A stretch of 64,000 bases of DNA, taken from assembly GCA_964551445.1 (NCBI GenBank), contig CAZKCG010000005.1, positions 92,479 to 156,478 of the forward strand. The letters are read 5' to 3'. The notes below the pieces were generated by a model. It made no database searches, was not told where the DNA came from, and saw only the letters and a program-made list of their open reading frames with translations. Below are positions 42,441 through 51,656 of the stretch, piece after piece. The stretch's first letter is position 1, and the number at the start of each line of letters is the position of its first letter. The stretch comes from DAOPXV01 sp964551445 (GTDB taxonomy: Bacteria; Muiribacteriota; UBA9980). The translations under genes and the position numbers were made by a program.

Positions 42441-43970
42441 TTAATTGCTTTTAATTTCATTGCTGCCGGCATCGATGGTTTCCGGAGCCGGCGGGACCGC
42501 TTCTTTCACGGGCGCCTGCGGCGGCGGATTCACGGGCCGGTTCACGGCCGGGCCGCCGGTATTTTTATCTCTGTTATCTTTTCCCGCGTTATCGCGGTTC
42601 CCGGTTTTATTATCCCTGTTATCGCGATTATCGCGGCCGCGGTTTCCATCTCTGTTATCCCTGCCGCGGTTGTTGTCGGAAGGTTTGAAATCTTTAGGCT
42701 TGCCGTCGTTCGGCCCTGCGGGGCGTGGCGGCCTGTTATCGCGCTGATTTCTGTTGTCTCTGTTATCGGTCCTGTTATCCCGGTTCTCGCGAGGCCGGTT
42801 GTCCCGCGTATCCACCGCGCGCGGCTGCTGCTGTCCGTCCTTATTATCGGAAGGCGTCTTATCCTGTTTGTTCTCGGCGCCGTCTTTTTTCAGGAACGGA
42901 AGGTCCTGTTTGGGTTTATATTCTTTGTAAGGCTTGACCTTTCCTTCCTGGATCTTTAAAAGGAAATCTTCGTATGAAAGATTCAACGCGGCCTCTTCGC
43001 CCTCGATCTCCACTGCGACCTGGTTGGCTTTCTCATCGATCACTTTAAGTATGCCCACCTGTTCGTCTATGAAAATTTTCGCGTTGACTGACGGCACCTG
43101 AAGCTTGCACGCTTCGGCCTCGCCTTCGTATCTGAGGCAGCAGAGCGGGCGGCTGCAGAGTCCGGAGACCTTGCTCTGAAGCCCTATTACGTTCAGGAAC
43201 GGATTTTTCTGATTATCCACGTTGATAAGGGCTTTCGTTCTGCACGGCCAGTAATTGCAGCAGATCCTTCTTCCGCATATTCCGAGCCCGCCCAGCATTT
43301 CGGTTTCATCGCGCGGGCCTATCTGGCGAAGTTCTATACGGGTTCTGAAAACGAAGGCGAGTTCTCTGACAAGTTTTCTGAAATCGACCTTGGTGTCGGC
43401 TTTAAAAAAGAAAGTTACGCGGCTTCCGTCGAATATGTATTGAACTTTCAGAAGTTTCATCGGAAGCTCTAATTTTTTGATCTTGTTGTTACAGATGGCG
43501 AAAGCTTCTTTTTCGCGCTGGTGGTTGCGTTCCTCCTGAGCGATGTCGCTTTCGTTGACGCGTCTTATGATGCGGATATGCGGGTCGTTCACTTTCGTTC
43601 CGGCGAGCGGATTGAGAAGAGCGACTTCCGCGATGTCGCGCCCTTTGGCGAGTTTGACGACCACCCGTTCATGGAGCGTGAAGGTCATGTTCTCGTCAGG
43701 GATATAATATAATTCGCCGGCCGTTTTGAATCTTATGCCGACAAGCTTGCAATTGGCTGGTATTGCGGGAGGAGGCGGGTCATTGACCGTTTCGCGGGTG
43801 CTGACGGAGACGATCTCCGGTTCGGCGGCTATAAATCCGGCGTCTTCGGTTTTTTCGGCGTTCGCTGCAGCCGGGGCAGTGTTTTCATTTTCATTGACCG
43901 GTATCGTTCCAGCGGTTTCCTTCGGCTCTTCCGAAGTGTTTTCAGTTATATTGAGGTTATCGTCGTGCAT
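42441..43970 (-). CDS. PSP1/RicT (YaaT)-like protein with long disordered tail
   Basis: 509 residues. A Pro/Glu-rich N-terminus (1-70) precedes the PSP1 domain. That domain carries GGLGICGRRICCNYWPC and SGLCSRPLCCLRYEGE (about 230-280), the Cys set that in Bacillus RicT binds an iron-sulfur cluster within the RicAFT (RNA maturation) complex. From about 345 to the end is a low-complexity region of Asp-Asn-Arg repeats (RDNRDNR and RGRDNR), then Pro-rich sequence; known RicT proteins lack it. The gene follows holB, the same neighbour as in Bacillus (holB-yaaT). The tail suggests RNA binding or phase separation, which is inference. Confidence 0.85.
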   Translation of the reverse strand: MHDDNLNITENTSEEPKETAGTIPVNENENTAPAAANAEKTEDAGFIAAEPEIVSVSTRETVNDPPPPAIPANCKLVGIRFKTAGELYYIPDENMTFTLHERVVVKLAKGRDIAEVALLNPLAGTKVNDPHIRIIRRVNESDIAQEERNHQREKEAFAICNNKIKKLELPMKLLKVQYIFDGSRVTFFFKADTKVDFRKLVRELAFVFRTRIELRQIGPRDETEMLGGLGICGRRICCNYWPCRTKALINVDNQKNPFLNVIGLQSKVSGLCSRPLCCLRYEGEAEACKLQVPSVNAKIFIDEQVGILKVIDEKANQVAVEIEGEEAALNLSYEDFLLKIQEGKVKPYKEYKPKQDLPFLKKDGAENKQDKTPSDNKDGQQQPRAVDTRDNRPRENRDNRTDNRDNRNQRDNRPPRPAGPNDGKPKDFKPSDNNRGRDNRDGNRGRDNRDNRDNKTGNRDNAGKDNRDKNTGGPAVNRPVNPPPQAPVKEAVPPAPETIDAGSNEIKSN

Positions 43971-43979
43971 TAGTTACAT

Positions 43980-45320
43980 TCACCGTTTTTTCCTTATTAT
44001 ATTGAGAAAATAATTTTCAAGATACGCTTCAGGGCTTATGTTAGCGGCCATGTCATGGTAATATCCGCGGCCTATCTTTTTTACAATATGCTCGATCTCG
44101 CCTGATGAATAAAGCAAGGATGCGTCGAGCGCCATTCGTTCAATAATGCCGTTCCCGTTTTTTTCGGGCCCGGAGTTTTTCAGTATAAAGATCTTTTCAA
44201 AGGCCACATAAAGGCCGGCTACCATTTTCACGTATTCGTCGCGGCGGGTCCTGGTGCTCTCTTTTTTGATGATGTCCATCATTTCGTTAAAGATCTTGGC
44301 GGACACCCGTTCCTGGTTTTTCAGATGAAGAGGCTCTATGAATTTTTCCAGTTCCTGCTGGCATGCCGCGAAATAAGCGTCGATCCTGCCGGCCAGTTCA
44401 TAAGCCATGACCTGAACGTAGCGCCGCGCCGATTTTTTGGCCAGAAGCAGCAGGGCGTAAGCGCCGGCGGTTTTGATATACTGTCTTGACAGGATAGCCG
44501 CCTCTATTTTATCAAATGCTTCGTTTAAATGCAAGTTATTTTCTTCCGCGAGCCTATCTTCGGCGCCCGGTCTGCCGTAAGCCATATTCCACAGTTCCAG
44601 AACTTCCTCGGGGCCGGGGGTTTTCAATATCCGTTCAAGCGCGGCCATGACCTTGGAGGCGCGCGGGCCGGTCTCTGAAGTTTCTTCTTCCGCGGCCGAT
44701 ATCGCAGCTCCGATGGATGACGACGCGTTCACTATGAATTCAGATTCCCGTTCGCCGATCTCCGGCCACAATCCGGCAATGTATCTTCGGGTCATTTCTT
44801 TTTCGATATCGCTGAATTTAACTATCTGGCATCTGGAACGGATGGTTGGAAGGATCGAATTCGGCGCAGATGTCACTAAAACGAAAAGGACGTTCGGCGT
44901 CGGTTCTTCAAGGGTTTTCAAAAAACAGTTCGCGGATTCCTGGTTAAAATAACGCACGTCGTTAATTATATAAACCTGCCTGAATCCTTCCGGGACCTTG
45001 AGGCTGCCCGGAGCGATGATCTTTGTGCGGATATCGTCGATGGGGATCTCGCCGAATTTATATTTAAGTTTTGTGACGAACTGGAAATTTCCGGCCGCTA
45101 TCTTTTTGCAGCGTTCGCATTCGCCGCACGCCAGGCCGTTCTTTAAAGAAAGACAGTTGACCGACATGGCCAGAAGGTCCGCGCAGGTGGATTTGCCGAT
45201 ATGTTCCGGACCCTGGAAAAGAAAGGAGTGCGAGGCGCTGCGTCCCGAAGCCGCCGAACGGATGAGGCCGATAACGTCCTCATGGCCGAGGGGTGAAATG
45301 GTCCTTTTAATGTTTATCAT
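43980..45320 (-). CDS. holB: DNA polymerase III subunit delta-prime
   Basis: 446 residues with an ATG start, overlapping the previous gene by 14 bases. It has an AAA+ fold with a Walker-A-type loop GPEHIGKSTCADLL, a zinc-binding cluster ACGECERCKK, NCFLKTLEEPTPNVLFVLVT (SRC-region type) and SILPTIRSRCQIVKF, the clamp-loader arginine-finger block. It belongs to the clamp loader that opens the sliding clamp. The C-terminal half is longer than in E. coli (334 residues). Being co-transcribed with ricT matches Firmicutes gene order, although here it sits among lipid A genes. Confidence 0.9.
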   Translation of the reverse strand: MINIKRTISPLGHEDVIGLIRSAASGRSASHSFLFQGPEHIGKSTCADLLAMSVNCLSLKNGLACGECERCKKIAAGNFQFVTKLKYKFGEIPIDDIRTKIIAPGSLKVPEGFRQVYIINDVRYFNQESANCFLKTLEEPTPNVLFVLVTSAPNSILPTIRSRCQIVKFSDIEKEMTRRYIAGLWPEIGERESEFIVNASSSIGAAISAAEEETSETGPRASKVMAALERILKTPGPEEVLELWNMAYGRPGAEDRLAEENNLHLNEAFDKIEAAILSRQYIKTAGAYALLLLAKKSARRYVQVMAYELAGRIDAYFAACQQELEKFIEPLHLKNQERVSAKIFNEMMDIIKKESTRTRRDEYVKMVAGLYVAFEKIFILKNSGPEKNGNGIIERMALDASLLYSSGEIEHIVKKIGRGYYHDMAANISPEAYLENYFLNIIRKKR

Positions 45321-46416
45321 TGTCGCATCCTTCGTTCTGCCCGTTTTGGATCCGTCTGGAATTGATAACGTGGCGAAGCCTGATAAGGCCTATCACGAAA
45401 AGAATGCAGATAAGAAGAAGAAGGAAGATAGCTTTGATGTTATTGACCTTCGACATTCCGATGGAGAAGAAAGAAAGCGATATAGCTATCAAATATAATA
45501 TAAAAACGGCCTGTTTATGGGAAAGCCCCAGTTCGAGGAACTGGTGGTGCAGATGTTCCTTGTCGGCTATGTGAGGCGGCATTTCTTTGGATATGCGCCT
45601 TATTATAGCGTAAACCATATCGAGTATGGGAATGAGAAGGACCAGGAACGGGACCAGCACTATCGAGAGCGTGGCGCTTTTAAAAGCGCCCATGACGGAT
45701 GTCACGCCGAGTGTGAATCCTAAAAATGTCGCGCCGCAGTCGCCCATGAATATTCTGGCGGGATAGGAATTATATCTCAGGAAACCTATGCACGCTCCGG
45801 CCGTCGCCGCGAGCATCACGCATGAATTAGGCGAAAGCTTGTCTAAAATGTTTATGACGATGAGCGTAATGGATGCGATCGCTGTTATTCCGGCCGCCAG
45901 TCCGTCGAGCCCGTCAATGAAATTTATCATGTTGGTTATCGCGACGACCCAGATAATGGTGGCCGGTATCTTTAAAAGCCCCAGATCGAATCGTGTTCCA
46001 ACCTGCAGGCCCGAGACCATCTCGATCTTCAGCCCGAAGATGACAAGGATGGACGCGGCGATGATCTGTACGAGAAATTTGAATTTGGGAGAGAGGTCGT
46101 ATTTATCGTCGGCGATGCCGAGTATCGTTATCATTGCCGAGGATAAAAGAAATCCGATGATGGTGCCGTCGATCGAAATGGCCGTTTTTAAAGGCCAGCT
46201 CATTTCGAGAGGAATGAAAATGCCTATGAGAAAAGCCGCATAGATGGCGAGGCCGCCAAGCCGGCCTTTGGGTTCGAGATGGATCTTTCTCGGAGATGGC
46301 TTGTCGAGTATTTTAAAGTATTCCGAGAGCCTTATGGCAAGCGGCGTTAAAATTATAGAGGCCAGAAACGCGAAAGCGAAACTTGCCGCGACTCTATGAA
46401 AAAAAAATGAATTCAT
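45307..46416 (-). CDS. WecA/TagO-type undecaprenyl-phosphate sugar-1-phosphate transferase
   Basis: 369 residues with about ten membrane helices. Conserved blocks are GIADDKYDLSPKFKFLVQ (DD motif), MINFIDGLDGLAAG, RIFMGDCGATFLGF and ADKEHLHHQFLELGLSHKQA (H-L-H-H). It moves GlcNAc-1-phosphate (or a related sugar) from UDP onto undecaprenyl phosphate, starting O-antigen or other surface glycans. Length and the HHQF motif fit WecA/TagO more than MraY. It is the first gene of the nine-gene operon and has a consensus promoter. Confidence 0.88.
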   Translation of the reverse strand: MNSFFFHRVAASFAFAFLASIILTPLAIRLSEYFKILDKPSPRKIHLEPKGRLGGLAIYAAFLIGIFIPLEMSWPLKTAISIDGTIIGFLLSSAMITILGIADDKYDLSPKFKFLVQIIAASILVIFGLKIEMVSGLQVGTRFDLGLLKIPATIIWVVAITNMINFIDGLDGLAAGITAIASITLIVINILDKLSPNSCVMLAATAGACIGFLRYNSYPARIFMGDCGATFLGFTLGVTSVMGAFKSATLSIVLVPFLVLLIPILDMVYAIIRRISKEMPPHIADKEHLHHQFLELGLSHKQAVFILYLIAISLSFFSIGMSKVNNIKAIFLLLLICILFVIGLIRLRHVINSRRIQNGQNEGCDNDKH

Positions 46417-46469
46417 TATTTAAACACTCAAAAAAATCGCGCCGGATTAAAAGCTGACGCGGTGGTTTC

Positions 46470-46498
46470 ATTATAAAGTAATTTGGTGAATTTGTCAA
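46470..46498 (-). promoter_or_regulatory. Perfect consensus sigma70 promoter of the lipid A operon
   Basis: Minus strand: TTGACA (46498-46493), 17 bases, TATAAT (46475-46470). The -35 overlaps the stop codon of the DUF3084 gene, and the leader is about 46 bases. Confidence 0.85.
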
Positions 46499-47526
46499 AT
46501 TTTAAAAAATTTGATGCGGAAGGCGAAGGGGCCGACGATGGAAACGTCGCCGGTGATCTCGAGCGAAAGTTTTATTTTGCAGTTTTTCTGTTTGATATCG
46601 TTTATCATATCGTGCATGGTTATCGAATCGAAACCGGAGAACGGCTCTATGATCATACCGTCATTCTTTAGTTTTTTTCTGACCTTGTCGAAGAATTTTA
46701 TGATCTCTATTTTTATGAACTCGCGGCTTTTGGTGCCGTCGATCACTACGTTATCAGTGTCGCCGCCTTCGGCGGGCGATTCGAAAGTGAACTGTTCGCC
46801 CTTTTTATAGATTATACGGTTCATTTCGGCCTGGACCTTGACGTCTTCGAGATATTCGCCTACCATCACGCGCTGAGTGGTTTTAAGATAAACGACAAGT
46901 TCCTCTTTAGGCCTTAATTTTTTCGAGATGTTCATCAAAGGTTCGCGAAGCTGGCCCCAAATCGATTCGAAAGGCCGGGTTTTCACGCCTATCTGTTCGC
47001 TCGCGCTTCTGATCCGGCTGATGAGGTCGGTATATTGTTTTTCTATTTCAACGGATTTGGAATCGGAAGATATGACCACGAAGTCGAGCAGTTCTTCCGG
47101 CTGGAACACTACGTTCTCGAGTTTTTTGATCTGAAGCGTTTTTTCGAGCGACAGCGACTCGGCCTTGAGTTTTTCCTTCGATTCATTCATGTCCCGCAAA
47201 ACGTCAAGGGCTCTTGAATATTCTACTTCTATTGAATCGTAAACGGCTTTTTGTTCGCCGAGTTTTTTTGTAAGCTCTTCACGGTCGCGCCTTATTTCGT
47301 CTATTTTAAAAAGAGCGATCCGCGCTTCCTCGGAAATAGCCGTAAGAACCGCCATGGTAACTACCGTTATAAGCATTCCGGTTATTATGGATATGACTAT
47401 GGCGGTGGTTTTGGGGCGAAGGCCCGGAAATGAAATGCGCATCTTGCCTATCTTGCGTCCGAGGACATCTCCGACGTAGGCGAGAACACCGCTTAAAATA
47501 AGTAAGATTATTATGTTATAATACAT
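46495..47526 (-). CDS. DUF3084 membrane-anchored coiled-coil protein
   Basis: 343 residues. Two hydrophobic segments (about 3-20 and 40-62) are separated by VLGRKIGKMRISFPGLRPK, the signature of DUF3084 proteins. A coiled coil (about 70-135) follows, then a globular domain that probably faces the periplasm. Function is unknown in the family. The C-terminus reaches the promoter of the lipid A operon. It lies 26 bases downstream of the membrane glycosyltransferase gene on the same strand. Confidence 0.8.
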   Translation of the reverse strand: MYYNIIILLILSGVLAYVGDVLGRKIGKMRISFPGLRPKTTAIVISIITGMLITVVTMAVLTAISEEARIALFKIDEIRRDREELTKKLGEQKAVYDSIEVEYSRALDVLRDMNESKEKLKAESLSLEKTLQIKKLENVVFQPEELLDFVVISSDSKSVEIEKQYTDLISRIRSASEQIGVKTRPFESIWGQLREPLMNISKKLRPKEELVVYLKTTQRVMVGEYLEDVKVQAEMNRIIYKKGEQFTFESPAEGGDTDNVVIDGTKSREFIKIEIIKFFDKVRKKLKNDGMIIEPFSGFDSITMHDMINDIKQKNCKIKLSLEITGDVSIVGPFAFRIKFFKI

Positions 47527-47552
47527 TTCGTTAAAGTTATCGGCTCAATTCA

Positions 47553-49703
47553 TCAAAGGTTTATCGAATAAAGAATATAACCGTTTTTTTGATGCAGCCG
47601 CCGCGTTTCTTCCTTTAAAAATTTAATGAATAATTCTTTTCGTTCAGGCCGGGCCGGATTATTATAGTCCGGCTTTTCAATATAAGAGAGAAAAACCTTC
47701 AGCTGTTTTTCACCCGTAAGGATATGTGTTATCTTTTTCGAAGATAGATGTTTTTTCAGTTCGATCGTGGTCCTGAAAGGAAAGTGATCTATGATATCGC
47801 CATCTTTATCGAGGTTTTCACAATCCTCGAACGGCGTCGGCTCAAAGTCGTCGTTCCATGTATAATTCTTATCGAAATAATATGTGCGCGGTTCGTAAAG
47901 AGGAGCAAGCCGAACCTCGCCGGTCGAATTACTTAAAATTTCGTTATAAACTTTCGCGCATGAATATGGAAGGAAATTTCTTTCAAGATAAGTATCGCGG
48001 GGTTCGCTGCCTGAAAGATAACCGGCGGGTTCTTTTTTCGCGTATTCGACGAACGCCGGATAAGCGCCGTAGCAGGAAAGGCCAAGGACTATGGCTGCCG
48101 CCGTCCGCCATGATACCTCTTTAGTATTAAAGTTTTTTTGCGCGAACCAGTCGAGACCGTGAGAAGCGATAATAAAAAAAAGAGGCAGCGCGGGAAGGAA
48201 ATATCTTGTGGATTGCGCCCTTAAAACGAATATATAATAAAGAGCGAAAATGAAAAATATCGTTTTGGCTGAATTTCGGGCTTCGCCGCTTCCTGAATTG
48301 AAAAATTTAACGATCGCGGTCAAATAAAACGGGAGCATAAGAATAAAGGCCACGCCCATGAGGCCGTCATAATATTTTATTCCATAAAATTGCGAATCGG
48401 CCGTTATGGTCAGAGGAAACAGAGCGAGGTTGGAAATCGTCTTTTCCCGGCCGAGGCTGCTTAATACGCCGAGATAGGTTTCCAGGTTATCGTATGAAAC
48501 GGTTTCGGTCGTGAAATAATATTTGAAGAAAGGATAAAAGGGGTTGCCGGTAAAAGCGAAATTTTTAACGCAATACGGCAGAAATATAAAATACGCTATC
48601 AGCATGGTTCGAACGGCTATGACCGCGCGCCGTTTCAGATCATCGCCGCGCCTGAAGAATATTATCGCGAAAAATAATATAGCGGACATCACAAGGCCGG
48701 TATATTTTACCGAAAGCGCGCCGCCGAGAAAGACCGCCGTGAGATAAACTTCTCCGCAAAGAAGAAAAAGGCAGGCGGCTGTGAAATAAAACATCAGGCC
48801 GAGGTCCACGAAAGCGTAAGAGGCCATTAAAAGGATCTGCGGGTGCGCGGCAATTAAAAGCGCCGCGATCTTTGCGCTTCGGGCGCCGATCTCTTTGAAT
48901 CCGGCCCGTTCGAAAGGGAAATTGAGCGCGAGCGTCACCGTCATTAAAGTGAACAGGGCGTGAAATGAGGCGCAGAGCGTGTCGAATTTAAAGAAAATAA
49001 AAAGTGAATATATGGAATTTAAAAGTTGTGGATAGCCCCAGAAAAATATGTCCTTCGTAAAGAAAAGCTTTCCATGCTGAAGATATTGTTTCGGGATCTC
49101 CATCTGATAAGCCAGAGCGTCCCAGCCGGTCTGCGGAAGGGCAGAGAATACGAATCCGAACGCTATGGCGGAAAAAACGGCCGCGTCTATGGCGAGAGCG
49201 GTCCTGTCGTTCGCGGCTGATCTGGAAACGCTTTCCGAAAGTTCGCGCAGGAGTTTTTTTAAGAGGGCCGGCGTAAAAAAGTTTTTATCCAGTTCTATGA
49301 AGGCGCCCGAATTCATGCCGCCCTTTTTAACGAAGATTTTTACGGCGGCCTGTATCAGGAAAGGAAATATCAGGATCAATGAAAAGGAGGTCAGCGAGCA
49401 GAAACCGGCGGCAAGCGCCGAGAGTATGAGCGCAGCGGTGATGATGAACCCGGCGCCGAGACGGAGCGTAGTTTCAAGCCAACCGTTAAAACCCGCTCTC
49501 GCAAGGGGAATGAAAAGCGGGACCGCCCCATAGTTATGCGCCGACAGAAGAAAAAAAATAAAAAAAAGATATTTCGCGGGTTCGACCGAAGGGAAGAAAA
49601 GAAGAGCGGACGGGTTGACGAACGGCAGCGGATGGCCCGCGCGATAAACGGAAATAATGTATATTAAGAATATGGAATATATTGCCGCCGGGATCTTCGC
49701 CAA
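47553..49703 (-). CDS. Multi-pass membrane glycosyltransferase, GT39/ArnT-like
   Basis: 716 residues from TTG 49703, with AAGGA about nine bases upstream. There are about twelve hydrophobic helices. An early loop, QTGWDALAYQMEIPKQYLQH, then FFWGYPQLLNSIYSLF, matches the catalytic Asp loop of GT-C enzymes (dolichyl/undecaprenyl-phosphate sugar transferases such as PMT and ArnT). The last 170 residues form a soluble domain. It would transfer a lipid-linked sugar in the periplasm to a lipid, glycan or protein; the acceptor is unknown. Confidence 0.7.
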   Translation of the reverse strand: MAKIPAAIYSIFLIYIISVYRAGHPLPFVNPSALLFFPSVEPAKYLFFIFFLLSAHNYGAVPLFIPLARAGFNGWLETTLRLGAGFIITAALILSALAAGFCSLTSFSLILIFPFLIQAAVKIFVKKGGMNSGAFIELDKNFFTPALLKKLLRELSESVSRSAANDRTALAIDAAVFSAIAFGFVFSALPQTGWDALAYQMEIPKQYLQHGKLFFTKDIFFWGYPQLLNSIYSLFIFFKFDTLCASFHALFTLMTVTLALNFPFERAGFKEIGARSAKIAALLIAAHPQILLMASYAFVDLGLMFYFTAACLFLLCGEVYLTAVFLGGALSVKYTGLVMSAILFFAIIFFRRGDDLKRRAVIAVRTMLIAYFIFLPYCVKNFAFTGNPFYPFFKYYFTTETVSYDNLETYLGVLSSLGREKTISNLALFPLTITADSQFYGIKYYDGLMGVAFILMLPFYLTAIVKFFNSGSGEARNSAKTIFFIFALYYIFVLRAQSTRYFLPALPLFFIIASHGLDWFAQKNFNTKEVSWRTAAAIVLGLSCYGAYPAFVEYAKKEPAGYLSGSEPRDTYLERNFLPYSCAKVYNEILSNSTGEVRLAPLYEPRTYYFDKNYTWNDDFEPTPFEDCENLDKDGDIIDHFPFRTTIELKKHLSSKKITHILTGEKQLKVFLSYIEKPDYNNPARPERKELFIKFLKEETRRLHQKNGYILYSINL

Positions 49704-49718
49704 TTTTCAAGTTCCTTT

Positions 49719-50291
49719 TTATAACGAATGTTCTATGGCTATTTTGAGGCCTATTCCGATGAGGATGAGGCCGCCGATGAATTCCATGCGGTTGCTGAAG
49801 GCAACGCCGAGCCTTTCGCCTATCTTCATTCCGATGACCGTAAGGGCCAGCGTTACGACGCCTATGACGCCGGCCGGATACCAGATGTTGATGTCGAGCA
49901 TGGCAAGGCTTACGCCCACCGCGAGAGCGTCGATACTGGTTGCGACGACGAGGAACATCAGCGACCAGCCGCGCGTGGGATCTTTTACCGCCGCGCCGTT
50001 ATCGCCTTCCCCCTCTTTTTTTTCAAAAGACTCGTGTATCATTTTGCCGCCTATTATCGAAAGGAGCGCGAGCGCTATCCAGTGGTCGTAACTTGAAATG
50101 TATTTTGAAAAAGAAGCGCCCAGGTACCAGCCAATGACGGGCATTAAAAACTGAAAAAGCCCGCAATGAAACGACAGGCGGAATACCTGTCTCGGATTGA
50201 CGCTTTTAAGGCTCAGGCTTGTGACTATGGAAACGGCGAAGGCGTCCATCGCAAGGCCGACAGCTATGAAGAAAATCGTTATAATATCCAA
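49719..50291 (-). CDS. mntP: Manganese efflux pump MntP
   Basis: 190 residues, the normal length, starting at TTG 50291. Six membrane helices are present. MntP hallmarks are the opening AVGLAMDAFAVSI, FQFLMPVIGWYLG, ATSIDALAVGVSLA and GERLGVAFSNRMEFIGG; the paired Asp residues in helices 1 and 4 serve metal transport. It exports Mn2+ from the cytoplasm. No yybP-ykoY manganese riboswitch was recognised upstream, only a small hairpin (CTCAG/CTGAG). Confidence 0.9.
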   Translation of the reverse strand: MDIITIFFIAVGLAMDAFAVSIVTSLSLKSVNPRQVFRLSFHCGLFQFLMPVIGWYLGASFSKYISSYDHWIALALLSIIGGKMIHESFEKKEGEGDNGAAVKDPTRGWSLMFLVVATSIDALAVGVSLAMLDINIWYPAGVIGVVTLALTVIGMKIGERLGVAFSNRMEFIGGLILIGIGLKIAIEHSL

Positions 50292-50424
50292 GATCCGTAC
50301 TTACCTTTCATTTAGTATAGTTATGGGCCGCGGCCTCAGCTATTCTCTATTCCTGAGTTGTTTACGCTATAAAATTATTATCCGCGTCAACCATGAATGA
50401 ATCTGTGTTTCTGTCGTTCTTATT

Positions 50425-51588
50425 TTAATCCAGTGCTTTTTGCGTTATCTTGAAGTTGAATACGGAACCGTGGCCGGGTTTGGATTCGAACCAGAAAAGC
50501 CCGCCGTGAGCTTCGATAAAAATTTTGGATACGCGAAGGCCGACGCCGAATCCTGATTCTCCGGCCGTTCCGGAAGATACGAGGGGGGACGCATATTTTT
50601 TTTCAGAGAATATTTTTTGCTGGTCTTCATTGGTTATTCCGGCTCCTTCGTCCGTGATCGAGAAAAAGATGTTCTCGCCCTCGAACATCGACCTTATGAG
50701 TATGACGCCGTTGGACGGAGAAAATTTTACGGCGTTGCTGATGAGATTGTTGAGCACCAGAAGCATCTTGTCGGAGTCGATGAAGGTGGTCGAAAGTTCC
50801 TGTGAGATCTCTTTTTTTACGACCAGCTTCTTGCATTCTATGTTGGGCCTGAAGAAATAAAGCGATTTTTCTATTAGTTCCATGAAGTTGCATTTTTGAG
50901 ACCTGACCGAAATTTCAGCGTTATCGAAGCGGTCGGCCGTGAGAATATCGTTGAAGAACTGTCGGGAACAGTATGAAATGAAGGCGAGCTGTTCGATGTA
51001 ATATTTCTTGTTCGGAAATTCCTCTTCGACGAACTGGGCGAGGAGGCTTTCGGAATAGTTAAGCGCTATAGCCGCGTGAGTTTTAAAATCTTTCGACAGC
51101 ATGGAGTCGTATTCGCTCAATATAGCTTTAAATCCGGCCAGTTTCTTTCCAAGATTTTTTTCGCGCGCGCTTATCTTTCCTATCTCGCCGGTCTGCACTT
51201 CTATTTTTTCCTCGAGTTCGTTGGTGTGGCGGGTTATTATGTCGATCATGAAATTAAGGTTTTTGGCGAGGCTTCCGGCTTCGTTCTCGAGCGTCGCGTC
51301 GGCCTTCGCGGAATAATTTCCGGCCACCACTTCGTCGGTCACGGCGGAAAGTTTGTTAAGCGGGTCGCCGATATTTCTGCGCAGGATTTTTTTAGACGCG
51401 ACCGATATGAAAAAAACGACAAAAATATAGCATGGCACAAAGACCATGGATTTTTCGTAAGGCGTTAAACCCGCTATTTTTTCAGCGTATATGAAAAAAG
51501 CGGCGAAAAATATCGCTATGACGGCGGCGCATACGAAAGTTATCTTTCGCCCTACCGCCTTTGAAACAGGCTTTTTGGCATGCAGCAT
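50425..51588 (-). CDS. Membrane histidine-kinase-like protein with altered H-box
   Basis: 387 residues. Two membrane helices (about 13-33 and 40-61) with almost no periplasmic part are followed by a HAMP domain (about 65-120), a coiled coil and an H-box-like segment MLSKDFKTHAAIAL. In the usual S-H-E/D-L-R-T-P box the phosphate-accepting His is replaced here by Lys. The ATPase domain is intact: NNLISNAVKFS (N), DEGAGI (G1), GFGVGLRVSKIF (G2). It may not autophosphorylate, or may use the displaced His. The predicted +1 lies within a few bases of the ATG and no ribosome site is visible, so the mRNA may be leaderless. Confidence 0.75.
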   Translation of the reverse strand: MLHAKKPVSKAVGRKITFVCAAVIAIFFAAFFIYAEKIAGLTPYEKSMVFVPCYIFVVFFISVASKKILRRNIGDPLNKLSAVTDEVVAGNYSAKADATLENEAGSLAKNLNFMIDIITRHTNELEEKIEVQTGEIGKISAREKNLGKKLAGFKAILSEYDSMLSKDFKTHAAIALNYSESLLAQFVEEEFPNKKYYIEQLAFISYCSRQFFNDILTADRFDNAEISVRSQKCNFMELIEKSLYFFRPNIECKKLVVKKEISQELSTTFIDSDKMLLVLNNLISNAVKFSPSNGVILIRSMFEGENIFFSITDEGAGITNEDQQKIFSEKKYASPLVSSGTAGESGFGVGLRVSKIFIEAHGGLFWFESKPGHGSVFNFKITQKALD

Positions 51589-51597
51589 AGAAGTTTG

Positions 51598-51626
51598 ATT
51601 TTACCGCATTTTTTTTATATAGTCAA
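51598..51626 (-). promoter_or_regulatory. sigma70 promoter of the histidine-kinase-like gene
   Basis: Minus strand: TTGACT (51626-51621), 17 bases, TAAAAT (51603-51598). The -10 edge is ten bases from the ATG at 51588. Confidence 0.6.
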
Positions 51627-51656
51627 TTTAAATTTAAAATGTTTCAATAAATAAAG

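Noticed and set aside
42580..42800. Short GTTATC/CGCGG-type tandem pattern considered as a repeat array
   Set aside because: It encodes the Asp-Asn-Arg tail of the PSP1/RicT-like protein in frame.
50292..50424. Possible manganese (yybP-ykoY) riboswitch before mntP
   Set aside because: Only a small CTCAG/CTGAG hairpin is seen; the paired conserved loops of that class are absent.
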